From: JAFGJQ01 sp964586145
GTDB taxonomy: Bacteria; Planctomycetota; Phycisphaerae; UBA1845
Assembly: GCA_964586145.1 (NCBI GenBank)
Contig: CAZPHH010000070.1
Span: 1 to 26,602, forward strand
Length of the DNA stretch: 26,602 nt
Direction: 5' to 3'
A model generated the notes under the pieces. The model was given only the letters and a program-made list of their open reading frames with translations. It was not told the origin of the DNA and did not search any database. The position numbers and the translations under genes were made by a program. Positions 13,985 through 22,034 of the stretch are shown here, piece after piece. Within the stretch, counting starts at the first letter, position 1. Each line of letters opens with the position of its first letter.

Positions 13985-16273
13985 TTACGCCGGCGGTTTC
14001 GTCCGGTCCCATCGGCGCTCGGACAGGGACCGCGCCACCCGCCAGCCGAGCAGAACGCTGATGGCGATCAGAAGCGCCCCCACCCATCGTCCGGGGACCC
14101 ACGGCGACGGCGTGAACGCGTCCCCTACGATCAGTTTGCTGATGCCGAACAGGAAGCAGCACACCGCGGCGCAGCCGTACAGGCCGCGATACAGGTTCGC
14201 CCGGGTCAACGGCGTGTGGCAGACGAACGTCGGATCGGTCTGACGCACCCACGCATCGACCGGCCGCCATCCCGGCCCGCCCGGCTGCACGCGGCGGTAG
14301 AAATCGATCAGCCGCTCCCGATCCACCGGCCGGGTCAGGTAGGTCGCGATCAGGGCGATCCCCACGGAGTAGGGAACCAGAATCACCAGGTTCAGCGGAA
14401 ACGCCGGCAGATGCGGCCCCAGCGTCGTCGGGAAGCACCAGACGAGCAGCACACACATCAGCAGCGATCCCAGACAGGCGATCTCCGTCCACGCGTTCAC
14501 CCGCCACCAGAACCACCGCAGCAGGTAGATCAGTCCGCTGCCGGCCCCCAGGGTCCCCACCAGCAGCCAGGCCTCGGAGATGGTGTTCAGAAACAGGCTG
14601 CAAACCAGGCCCAGCGCCGCCATGAGAAGGGTGGCGAACTGCGACACGCGCACGTAGTGCCGCTCCGACGCCGATCGCCGCACGAACGGCCGGTAGAAGT
14701 CGTTCAGCAGGTACGACGCGCCCAGGTTGAGCTGCGTCGAGATCGTCGACATGTACGCCGCCAGAAACGTCGCCAGCAGGACCCCCAGCAGACCCGTGGG
14801 CAGCACGGCCAGCATGACGCGGATGTAGCCCGTTTCGGCCACGGCCTGCCCCGGGTACTCGCCGGTCAGGGCGTCCTTCGTGTACGGGAACATCACGGCC
14901 GCCACGAAGCCCACGATCAACCACGGCCACATGCGCAGGCAGAAATGCGCGACGGCGTACCAGAGGTACCCCAGCGCCGCGTGTCGCTCGTCCCTGGCGG
15001 CCAGCATTCGCTGCGCCAGATACGATCCACCGTCCGTCAGCCCGGCCGCCCACCACGCCACGAAGATGTACAGCAGAAATTCGGACGCCGGGGCCAGCCC
15101 CATCGCGCCCGATCCCTTCACCGGGATCAGGCTGACCATGCCGCGTGCCTTCTCCGGGGTGTACAGCTCCCCCATTCGCCGGAACAACGCGTCCACGCCG
15201 CCCACCTGCCGAACCGCCAGCCACGCGAGCAGGATGCAGCCGATCATGGCGATCCAGAACTGGATGAAGTCCGTCACCAGCACCCCCCAGAGCCCGGACA
15301 GAACCGTGTATCCCATCACCACGACAAACAGCAGCAGGATGATCTTGAGTTCGTTCACGTCGGAGACGGCCTGGTTCACCGCGTGGATCGTCTCCAGCAC
15401 GTCCAGGTTGCGGCTGCTCGTTTTCGTCCGGTATGCGGCCGCCGTGACGGACGCAACGCGATCTGCTGCGAGTCCGAGGCGCTCCAGCCACGGCGCTGCC
15501 TGCAGGTCCTCCACGTACGTCCGCAGCGCGGCGATCCCGGGCGCGTCCGCACGCCCTTCGCGGGTCTGTTCCTGGTAATACGTCACCCGGCGAAACACGT
15601 CTCCCAGCTCGCTCATCACCGGGGCTCGCTGCGGATTTCGATAGAATGACCAGTCGTCGTAGTACAACTGCAGCGGGTCAAGTCTCTTCTCCCGCATCGA
15701 CGCCCTAGGCTCTGTCGGCAGACCGTTGGACAGCGGCGTGGCCAGGTACACGTGCAGCAGCGCCCGATCCACCACGGGCGCCCGCGGAATGTCCGGAATG
15801 GCAAGCTGGATGACCCGCGTCATCGCCAGGTTCACCCAGCCCATCACGAGGCAGCCGGTCACCAGCGAGAGGTACAGGGCCTTGAATCCCCGCAGCGCGT
15901 TCGCCGACCGCCCGGAATAGCGCAGGTACACCAGCTCCGTGTCCGTCACCAGCGCCGCCCGCCGCCACAGCCGGGCGATGAAGAACACGCCCAGCATCAC
16001 CACCGGAATCCCGCACCACCAGAACCAGTTCTGGGCCACGCCCTTGGTAACCACCCAGCCCGACAGCGTCAGCGGCGTGTCTGCCGCAAATGTGGTCGCC
16101 ACCATGGACGTGCCCAGCAGCCACCACGGCGTGGACCCGCCCGAGGTGAAGTACTCGCGCACGGAACGCCGGCCCCGCCGGCTCATGATCACACCGACGG
16201 CCAACGACAGTGCAACGAAACCGAGAATCACAATCCAGTCGATGACGTGGAGTTGCGCGGCGGGTTGCGGCAT
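13985..16273 (-). CDS. Sodium:solute symporter (SSS family) with large extramembrane insert
   Basis: The 762-residue integral membrane protein has about a dozen hydrophobic segments. Family marks are the first-helix region (WWLLGTSMVATTFAADTPLT, 50-69) and the signature AYMSTISTQLNLGASYLLNDFYRPF region at 506-530. It would import a small organic solute with Na+. Residues about 165-300, between an early pair of membrane helices, form a hydrophilic insert (LQLYYDDWSFYRNPQRAP, RTYVEDLQAAPW) that ordinary family members lack. The C-terminal 90 residues also contain a soluble stretch. The gene lies 27 nt after the PIG-L gene and is the last gene of a probable GNAT-GNAT-PIG-L-symporter operon, so its substrate may be related to an acylated amine or amino sugar. 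That link is inference. Confidence 0.9.
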   Translation of the reverse strand: MPQPAAQLHVIDWIVILGFVALSLAVGVIMSRRGRRSVREYFTSGGSTPWWLLGTSMVATTFAADTPLTLSGWVVTKGVAQNWFWWCGIPVVMLGVFFIARLWRRAALVTDTELVYLRYSGRSANALRGFKALYLSLVTGCLVMGWVNLAMTRVIQLAIPDIPRAPVVDRALLHVYLATPLSNGLPTEPRASMREKRLDPLQLYYDDWSFYRNPQRAPVMSELGDVFRRVTYYQEQTREGRADAPGIAALRTYVEDLQAAPWLERLGLAADRVASVTAAAYRTKTSSRNLDVLETIHAVNQAVSDVNELKIILLLFVVVMGYTVLSGLWGVLVTDFIQFWIAMIGCILLAWLAVRQVGGVDALFRRMGELYTPEKARGMVSLIPVKGSGAMGLAPASEFLLYIFVAWWAAGLTDGGSYLAQRMLAARDERHAALGYLWYAVAHFCLRMWPWLIVGFVAAVMFPYTKDALTGEYPGQAVAETGYIRVMLAVLPTGLLGVLLATFLAAYMSTISTQLNLGASYLLNDFYRPFVRRSASERHYVRVSQFATLLMAALGLVCSLFLNTISEAWLLVGTLGAGSGLIYLLRWFWWRVNAWTEIACLGSLLMCVLLVWCFPTTLGPHLPAFPLNLVILVPYSVGIALIATYLTRPVDRERLIDFYRRVQPGGPGWRPVDAWVRQTDPTFVCHTPLTRANLYRGLYGCAAVCCFLFGISKLIVGDAFTPSPWVPGRWVGALLIAISVLLGWRVARSLSERRWDRTKPPA

Positions 16274-16300
16274 GGCTCGTCCGACCGGAATGCCGGTCCG

Positions 16301-17032
16301 TCAGAAAATCAATACGGGCTCACGTTCAATCGGGAAGAAGTCCACTTTGCGCATCCGGGAAATCGGCGGCAGGCTCACGGTGACGGCGTGCTTCACGCCC
16401 ACTTCCGCGCCCCGCTTGGCTGCCAGGCCGCAGTAGTAGTGCAGGTAGCCGAACGAGACCTCGCCCCGGAGCAACTGGTGCTCGCGGCAGCCGGCCACCC
16501 AGGTGTCAAACACGGCGCTGACGTCCACCCACAGATCCGGGTGATACTCGTCCATGTCCTCCCAGTTCTCCAGGTAGTACAGCCCACGGATCAGGTGCGC
16601 CGGCTCCGATCGCTGAATCCCCGGCAGGGCCGCCAGGAACCCGCCCTCCATCGTGATCTCGTACGCCGCCCGATGGTCGCGATGAAACGACCCGCGCCAG
16701 TGCGTCAGCACGATGTCCGGCTTCAACCGGCGAATCAGGTCGCACATTTCGTGAATGGTGTCCTGATCGGCGTGCAGCTCGCCGTCCGGGTGATCCAGGA
16801 CGATGCACTCCTGCGCGCCCAGCTTTGCGGCCGCGGCCTCCGCCTCCCGGACGCGCTGCCGGCGATACTGGGCCACGTCCATCTTCGGGTTGCCCTTTTC
16901 CCCGGCCGTCAGGTGCAGCAGGGTCGTCCGATGCCCCGCCGCCGCATATTTGGCCACCAGCAACCCGGCTGTGATCTCCGCGTCGCCGATGTGGGCCCCG
17001 ATGGCCAGAAGGTGTTGCTTCCCGTCGCTCAT
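16301..17032 (-). CDS. PIG-L/LmbE-family protein with altered AHPDD motif
   Basis: The 243-residue protein has the PIG-L deacetylase layout: IGAHIGDAEITAG at 11-23, TAGEKGNP, HPDGEL and the second metal motif HRDH at 117-120. Family members are zinc enzymes that remove acetyl or other acyl groups from amino sugars (MshB, BshB, PIG-L). The usual AHPDD reads AHIGD here. The metal-binding His14 and Asp17 are retained, but the first Asp, the general base in MshB, is Gly16. It may be a subfamily with a different base, a different reaction or a non-catalytic role. The ATG follows the GNAT stop by four bases, so the two are tightly coupled. Confidence 0.85.
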   Translation of the reverse strand: MSDGKQHLLAIGAHIGDAEITAGLLVAKYAAAGHRTTLLHLTAGEKGNPKMDVAQYRRQRVREAEAAAAKLGAQECIVLDHPDGELHADQDTIHEMCDLIRRLKPDIVLTHWRGSFHRDHRAAYEITMEGGFLAALPGIQRSEPAHLIRGLYYLENWEDMDEYHPDLWVDVSAVFDTWVAGCREHQLLRGEVSFGYLHYYCGLAAKRGAEVGVKHAVTVSLPPISRMRKVDFFPIEREPVLIF

Positions 17033-17036
17033 GGGC

Positions 17037-17972
17037 TTACAGGTCCTTCCGCAGAATCGCGAACCGCCGCGTCGGCCGCAGCCCGTACCGGGCGTAGAAC
17101 CGCGCCGCGTCCTCGTCGGCCCAGTTGAACCACACCGTTCGCCCGTCCGCGGCCCGGATGCGCTTCACGGCCTCGACAAACAGCTTGGCGCCCACGCGCC
17201 GGCTGCGGGCCTCCGCCGCCACGCCGAACGGCCCAAAATGCTCGCCCTCCCACTGGCAGTATCCGATGATCCGACCGCCCGCGGATGCGACCAGCACGTG
17301 CCCGAAGTCGCCCGCCCGAATCTTCGCCCGCGCCGCCAGGTTCCAGTCTCCGGGGAACGCCTCGGCGAGGAACTTCATGAAGTCTTGCGCCCGTTCCGGC
17401 GTCAGCGCGGACACCTCCACGTCCGTTCCCGTGGACCACGCGTCGTGCTCGTGCCGGGCCACGTCAAAGTCCACCACGTCGCCCAGCATGGCGACCGGCT
17501 CGTGATCCACCTCGAAGCCCAGTTTTGTCAGCAGCGCGAACGCGCCGGCATACGCATCCTTGTCCACGCCCGGGAACACGTAGCCCGGGGCCGAACCGGT
17601 GTTGCCGCACACCCACATTCGCTTTCGCCCGGCCCTTCGCAGGTACTCCTGCGCGGCCTGCACCAGCGCGGTGCCCACTCCCTGCCGCTGGTGCGCCGGA
17701 TCGACCGCCAGGACCGGCACCCACCCGTTCTCCGGCTCCAGCCCCACCCGGTCATTCGGCCAACGCCGGATCACTACCCGTGCGAAGCCGATCGCCCGGC
17801 CGCCGCGCACCGCGACGAGAAAGCCGGAATCCTCCCCCGGCCAGTAATCCGGATCGCCCACCAGCCATGACGTGAACCGGCCGGCACAGATCGCGTCGCG
17901 CCGCAAGGCCTGGTTCCAGATCGAGACCACCGCCTCCAGGTCCGTCGCCCGATATGCACGAATCTCATTCAT
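17037..17972 (-). CDS. Tandem GNAT-family acyltransferase (copy 1)
   Basis: The 311-residue protein has two GNAT halves. The first carries the acyl-CoA loop QRQGVGTAL (95-103) after VPVLAVDP. The second has IIGYCQWEGEHFGPFGV, then RSRRVGAKLFVEA and a C-terminal FYARYGLRPTRRFAILRKDL. Two-domain GNATs of about 310 residues include mycothiol synthase MshD, but many others share this layout, so the substrate is unknown. The neighbouring upstream gene is a diverged copy with the same ending. It sits four bases before a PIG-L protein, which suggests that one enzyme adds and the other removes an acyl group on related amines. Confidence 0.86.
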   Translation of the reverse strand: MNEIRAYRATDLEAVVSIWNQALRRDAICAGRFTSWLVGDPDYWPGEDSGFLVAVRGGRAIGFARVVIRRWPNDRVGLEPENGWVPVLAVDPAHQRQGVGTALVQAAQEYLRRAGRKRMWVCGNTGSAPGYVFPGVDKDAYAGAFALLTKLGFEVDHEPVAMLGDVVDFDVARHEHDAWSTGTDVEVSALTPERAQDFMKFLAEAFPGDWNLAARAKIRAGDFGHVLVASAGGRIIGYCQWEGEHFGPFGVAAEARSRRVGAKLFVEAVKRIRAADGRTVWFNWADEDAARFYARYGLRPTRRFAILRKDL

Positions 17973-18043
17973 CTCGCCACATCCTCAGACGGGTGAGCCG
18001 CCGGAGTGCTGCGCCGTCCGCAACCACCACGACAGAGTAAACC

Positions 18044-18976
18044 CTATTGCAGGTCCTTCCGCAAGATGGCGAACCGCCGCGTCACGTGCAGCCCGAACCG
18101 CTCGTAGAACCGCCGGGCGTTCTCGTCCGCCCAGTTGAACCACACCCGGCGACCTCCCGCCTGCCGGATACGCTCCACGGCGGCGGCGAACAACCGCGCT
18201 CCCACGCCGCGATTCCGCGCGGCCGGGCCGACGCCGAACGGCCCGAAGTGCTCGCCCGACCATTGGCAGTAGCCGAGCATCTGCCCGTCGCAGCCGGCCA
18301 GGAGCATCTCGTGGAATTCGCCGGCGCGAATCTTCGCCCGCGCCGCCAGAGCCCACGAGCCCGGCAGGGCCTCGGCCACGAACGCCAGCAGATCGTGTGC
18401 CTGCGCGGGCGTGGGTGTTTCGATGACCACGTCGGCGCCGGCTGTGCCTTGACCCGACCAGGCGAAGTCCGCCACGTCACGCGCCATGGAGCAGCCGTAC
18501 TGGTCATGCATAAACCCGGCGCGCTCGAACAATCGCAATCCGGCAGGCCCGGCGTCCACATCCACGCCGGGAACGATCGAGCCCGGGCAGGACGGCGGTG
18601 TGCCGCAGACCCACACGCGGCGCCGGCCGTGCCTGTGGAAGTAGAGCAGCAAAGTCTCCAGCAGCACCCGTCCCACGCCTTGTCGCTGGTGCAGCGGATG
18701 CACCACGAGCACTGGGATCCAGCCCGTGTCGGGCTCCAGGCCCAGCCGGTCGTTCGGGCAATGCCGGATCACCGCCCGGGCGAAGCCGACGGGCACGTCG
18801 CGGTCGGTTGCGACAAAGAAGCCGGCATCCGGCCCGGGTTGATAGTCCGGATCTCCCAGCAGCCAGGCGGCAAAGCGGGATTCGTCCGTCGGGTTGCGCA
18901 GCAGGCCGGCATTCCAGATGCGCACCACGGCAGGCAGATCGTTGCTCTGGAGTGTGCGTATTCTCAGTGTCGTCAT
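18044..18976 (-). CDS. Tandem GNAT-family acyltransferase (copy 2, paralogue)
   Basis: The 310-residue protein is clearly a paralogue of the next gene downstream. Both share WNAG/WNQA near residue 20, LLGDPDY, the LEP..GW(I/V)PVL strand, QRQGVG, YCQW(S/E)GEHFGPFGV and the ending RRFAILRKDL. The two genes are adjacent, co-directional and 71 nt apart, so this is a local duplication followed by divergence. The frame is open further upstream, but the extra residues are Arg-rich and implausible; ATG 18976 (MTTLRIRTLQSNDLPAVVRI) was chosen because homology to copy 1 begins there. The ribosome site is weak. Confidence 0.85.
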   Translation of the reverse strand: MTTLRIRTLQSNDLPAVVRIWNAGLLRNPTDESRFAAWLLGDPDYQPGPDAGFFVATDRDVPVGFARAVIRHCPNDRLGLEPDTGWIPVLVVHPLHQRQGVGRVLLETLLLYFHRHGRRRVWVCGTPPSCPGSIVPGVDVDAGPAGLRLFERAGFMHDQYGCSMARDVADFAWSGQGTAGADVVIETPTPAQAHDLLAFVAEALPGSWALAARAKIRAGEFHEMLLAGCDGQMLGYCQWSGEHFGPFGVGPAARNRGVGARLFAAAVERIRQAGGRRVWFNWADENARRFYERFGLHVTRRFAILRKDLQ

Positions 18977-19016
18977 GACAGGGTCCGCATCGAGCAGGTC
19001 GCGCCCGGCCGCCCGA

Positions 19017-20234
19017 TTACGGCAGCGGCTTGAACGCCAGTCCGGCGGGGAAGCTGTCCGCCTCCGCCGTCGCAAAGACGCGAATGAACTCCCCGGTCAC
19101 CGCGCTGAGCTCCACGATGGCGGCATTCGTCCGATCCGTGACAAACACGTGTCCGTTCGGGCCGATGATCATCTCAATGGGTTCGGCCAGTTCCTCCGCC
19201 TGCGCAAACTCGCCCAGGGCCTCGCCCGTCTGCCCGTCAAACGCGAGAATTTTCCCCAGGCCGCGATCTGCCACCAGCAGGTTTCCGGCCGGGTTGAACA
19301 GCAGGCCGTGCGGGTCGTCCAGGGCCCCCTCGGGCGTGAACGCTCCCAGGAACGCTCCGGTCGTGCCGTCAAACTCGGACACGTCCTTCGTGCCGCGGTT
19401 TGCGACGAACAGGTTCCCGTCGGCGCGGAAGGCCAGCCCCCGCGAGTCGTCCAGGCCGCCGCCCTGCGCGAACACGTCGACGAACTCGCCCGTCTCGGCG
19501 TCAAACTCCACCACCTGGTTGTTGACGGAGTCCACCACGAACAGACTGCCGTTCGGCCCGAAGGCCATCAGTCGAGGGGATTCAAACCCTTCGTGAAGGG
19601 CCGATCCGACGTACCGGCCGTTCAATCCGCTGTACTCCTGGATGTCGTTTGACAACCGGCTGGCGACCAGCAGGTTTCCGTTCGACCGGAACAGCACGCC
19701 GATGGGCCCCAGCAGGTTGCCGTCCCGGGGGAATGCTCGGATTCCCGCCCCGGTTGCTCCGTTGAATTCGAAGACCGTGTCCTGGTTGAACAGCGCCACG
19801 AACAGATTGCCCGTGAAGCCGGCGGTCACCGACTTGTCCGAATTCATGGTGACCGAGACGACCTGCTCCGTCACCTCGACATCGCCTCGGTAACCCGCAA
19901 AGGAGTACCCGGGCGCCGGACGCGAGAGAATTCGGACCTCCGCGCCGGGGGAATAGACGCCCCCGGCCGGGTCCAGCTCCACCGTGCCGGCGCCCTCGCC
20001 GATCACCGTCAGGCTTAGTGAATACGTCTGCGGCCCGGTGTTGTCGTTTGTATTCGTGTTGTCATTCGTGTTCGTATTGGCGTTGGTGTTCCCGTTGTCG
20101 TTTGAATTCGTATTGGTGTTGCCGGCCCCGCCGACTCCACCCCCGCCGGCGGCGGCGGAGCAGCCGGTACTCAGGACGATCAGGGTGAGCGACACAACGC
20201 TCGCCGTCAGAACCCATACCCGAACTCGGCACAT
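19017..20234 (-). CDS. Lipoprotein with Asn/Thr-rich tether, InlB-like repeat and NHL-type beta-propeller
   Basis: The 405-residue exported protein starts with a signal peptide and lipobox LSTGC (lipidated Cys25). Residues 38-67 are almost entirely Asn, Thr and Asp in an NTN/NDN pattern, a flexible tether seen on many planctomycete lipoproteins. Residues 71-137 resemble a divergent InlB B-repeat (GAGTVELDPAGGVYSPGAEV). The remainder contains about six repeats of the form GNLLVADRGLGKILAFDGQTG, typical of NHL/SMP-30-like propellers. It is probably a surface binding or scaffold protein; no catalytic residues are evident. ATG 20234 has GAGGGA six bases upstream, so 25 extra residues of the longer frame were dropped. 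It lies 40 nt upstream of GNAT copy 2. Confidence 0.85.
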   Translation of the reverse strand: MCRVRVWVLTASVVSLTLIVLSTGCSAAAGGGGVGGAGNTNTNSNDNGNTNANTNTNDNTNTNDNTGPQTYSLSLTVIGEGAGTVELDPAGGVYSPGAEVRILSRPAPGYSFAGYRGDVEVTEQVVSVTMNSDKSVTAGFTGNLFVALFNQDTVFEFNGATGAGIRAFPRDGNLLGPIGVLFRSNGNLLVASRLSNDIQEYSGLNGRYVGSALHEGFESPRLMAFGPNGSLFVVDSVNNQVVEFDAETGEFVDVFAQGGGLDDSRGLAFRADGNLFVANRGTKDVSEFDGTTGAFLGAFTPEGALDDPHGLLFNPAGNLLVADRGLGKILAFDGQTGEALGEFAQAEELAEPIEMIIGPNGHVFVTDRTNAAIVELSAVTGEFIRVFATAEADSFPAGLAFKPLP

Positions 20235-20380
20235 GGTTGATCCCTCGAATGAATCCACTTCCAGTCCACGGAGCGGCATCCTGTGGCAGACCGGCGCGCG
20301 TACCGGCATGGTTCCGTACTCCGATGCGGAACGCTATCCCGCCCCAGCCGTCGCGTCAACGCCGAAGCGTGGGCGCAGCA

Positions 20381-20418
20381 ACGAGGGCCCGCCGGCGGCT
20401 TGCCGGTCGGGCCCTCGT
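20381..20418 (-). terminator. Strong hairpin downstream of the PEP-CTERM gene
   Basis: ACGAGGGCCCG (20381-20391) pairs perfectly with CGGGCCCTCGT (20408-20418), and an inner CCGGC/GCCGG extends the stem almost to a 5-nt loop. It lies about 50 nt past the stop of the PEP-CTERM gene on the reverse strand and before the lipoprotein gene. There is no U tract, so it may stop transcription by structure alone or protect the mRNA 3' end. Confidence 0.5.
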
Positions 20419-20468
20419 GGATTGGAATCGCATGTTCCGCCCGCTGCGGGCGATCCGGTCGCGGCCGA

Positions 20469-21476
20469 CTAGCGGCGGCGACGAATGGCGACCAGGCCGC
20501 CCAGGACCAGCAGCGCCAGCGAAGCCGGCTCCGGAATCTGGCCCACGTACAGGTGGTCAAGCTGGATCCACGAGTTCACAGAGCCGTCCGCGGTGAACTG
20601 CACCGAGGCGATCGGAATCGTGGTGCTGAAGCCGAAGAAATCGTTGGCGGTCTGATTGGTCAGGGTCTGCTGGCTGCCATCCTCCAGGGTGATGATCACG
20701 TCGCCCGAGATGATGTTGCCGTTGATGTCCGTGACAACCAGGTTGCCGCCCACCGCCGTCACCGGGGCGCCGGTGAAATCGAGCGTGATCGTGTCAAACG
20801 CACTGTTGGTGGACAGCGCGCTGTCGTTGGACCACAGGCCGCCCGCGCACAACGCGTTGTAGGCAAAGCCGTTGACCGGGCCGTACGCCTGGCTGGTCTG
20901 CGTGCCGTCAAGCGGAGAGCCGTAGGTATAGCCCGTGAAGTCCTCCACGTAGTACGGGCCGGCCAGGGCCGCCAGGAAGCTCGGCTCGTTGAAGTAGTTC
21001 GTGGCCGTCCACGGCGGCGGAGGAACATAGTCCTGGATATCGAACGAAACGTTCGTCCAGGTGGCGTCCACTCCGGTGTCGTTGTAGCTCTCCCACGCCC
21101 GGAACTCCCACGTGCCGACCGACGTCCCGGTGAACACACCCTGCAGCCCCGTGTACGTGTTCGGGCCGATGGACTGCGCGCCCACCCAGGTGGTCCCGCT
21201 GGTGACCGAAACATCGCCTGCCTGGAGAGCGGGATTGGTGATCCGCCACCGCAGTTCGCTCAGGTAGGAGCCCACGCCGCCGCTGGTCGCCGTGCCCGAG
21301 AAAATCATGGTGCCCGGCACGAAGTCCGGACCGGCATGATTGTACGTGAACACACCGTTCGTGGGGTCGCCTACCGGCCCGTCCGAGTTGATCGGTCCCG
21401 CATTCGTTGCCGTAAACCCCGCCATCGCCGGCGCCGCCAGCGCCAGCACCGCCATCAGAGCCAATGCCTTTTTCAT
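20469..21476 (-). CDS. PEP-CTERM sorted extracellular protein
   Basis: The 335-residue exported protein has a signal peptide (MKKALALMAVLALAAPAMAG). Its body is Thr/Ser/Gly-rich with beta-strand character (GTWEFRAWESYNDTGVDATW). It ends with a PEP-CTERM tail starting at residue 315: IPEPASLALLVLGG followed by IRRRR. Such tails are recognised and cut by exosortase, releasing or anchoring the protein at the cell surface; the exosortase is not in this window. The body has two beta-rich halves, resembling structural or adhesive secreted proteins; no enzyme motif was seen. ATG 21476 has GGAGGAG eight bases upstream, so the 66 extra residues of the open frame are not used. A strong hairpin follows the gene. 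Confidence 0.88.
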   Translation of the reverse strand: MKKALALMAVLALAAPAMAGFTATNAGPINSDGPVGDPTNGVFTYNHAGPDFVPGTMIFSGTATSGGVGSYLSELRWRITNPALQAGDVSVTSGTTWVGAQSIGPNTYTGLQGVFTGTSVGTWEFRAWESYNDTGVDATWTNVSFDIQDYVPPPPWTATNYFNEPSFLAALAGPYYVEDFTGYTYGSPLDGTQTSQAYGPVNGFAYNALCAGGLWSNDSALSTNSAFDTITLDFTGAPVTAVGGNLVVTDINGNIISGDVIITLEDGSQQTLTNQTANDFFGFSTTIPIASVQFTADGSVNSWIQLDHLYVGQIPEPASLALLVLGGLVAIRRRR

Positions 21477-22034
21477 CTTGCTCGCTCCTCCCATAATCGT
21501 GTACTTCCGGCCTCGAGGCATACGAACCCCGAAGCGCATGACTTCTACGGGCTGCCGGACCGCCGCCGGAACACCCCAACGGCATTCCCGGCCCGTTGAA
21601 CCATCCGTCTGCTCACCCTGCGCACGCGACCCGGGCGCCTTCGCCCTCCGGCCTCCGCACGATCCTCGTGACACGAGTGCCGCGCAGACGCGCCCCGATC
21701 ACACCGCTTCCGGCCTTCGCGCAGGCGTTCACGCCGCGAAGAAAGGTTGAAACGGAACACACTTCCGGGCGAACCGGATGTCCCCACGTGCAGCAACTGA
21801 CAACCGCCGCCCGATCTGAATGTCCGTTTGTGAGAGTGCCTTCATCCCCTGTAGGGGAAGACGTGACTCTCCACCTCCCATACCTGTTGCTCTATCTCCC
21901 CTGCCAGTCTCCGGTAGTGTAGCACGCCGGGCGGTGCTTCACAAGCCGCGCGGCCGGTTTCACGGAAATTCTGACAACTCCCCGTTATCGGACACGCGAT
22001 CGCGCGGCCTTCCCCGATCACACAAAACCTGACA
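21477..22034. other. 558-bp intergenic region with a structured element
   Basis: No gene is supported; open frames on both strands are Pro/Arg-rich and lack ribosome sites. The region separates the PEP-CTERM gene start from the 3' end of the zinc-ribbon membrane protein gene. On the reverse strand it is the upstream region of the PEP-CTERM gene, so it may hold that promoter and a long leader. A two-tier hairpin at 21832-21871 is listed separately. Confidence 0.5.
21832..21871 (-). promoter_or_regulatory. Two-tier hairpin in the PEP-CTERM upstream region
   Basis: An outer stem GAGAGT/ACTCTC encloses internal loops and an inner TCCCCT-GT-AGGGGA stem. Read on the reverse strand it could be part of a leader RNA or a terminator for the upstream zinc-ribbon gene, whose stop is about 165 nt away. 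There is no U tract and no match to a riboswitch that I know. Confidence 0.3.

Noticed and set aside
14216..15649. 477-residue forward frame opposite the symporter gene
   Set aside because: Antisense shadow in high G+C DNA; composition is His/Arg/Gln-rich and the reverse strand has a real membrane protein.
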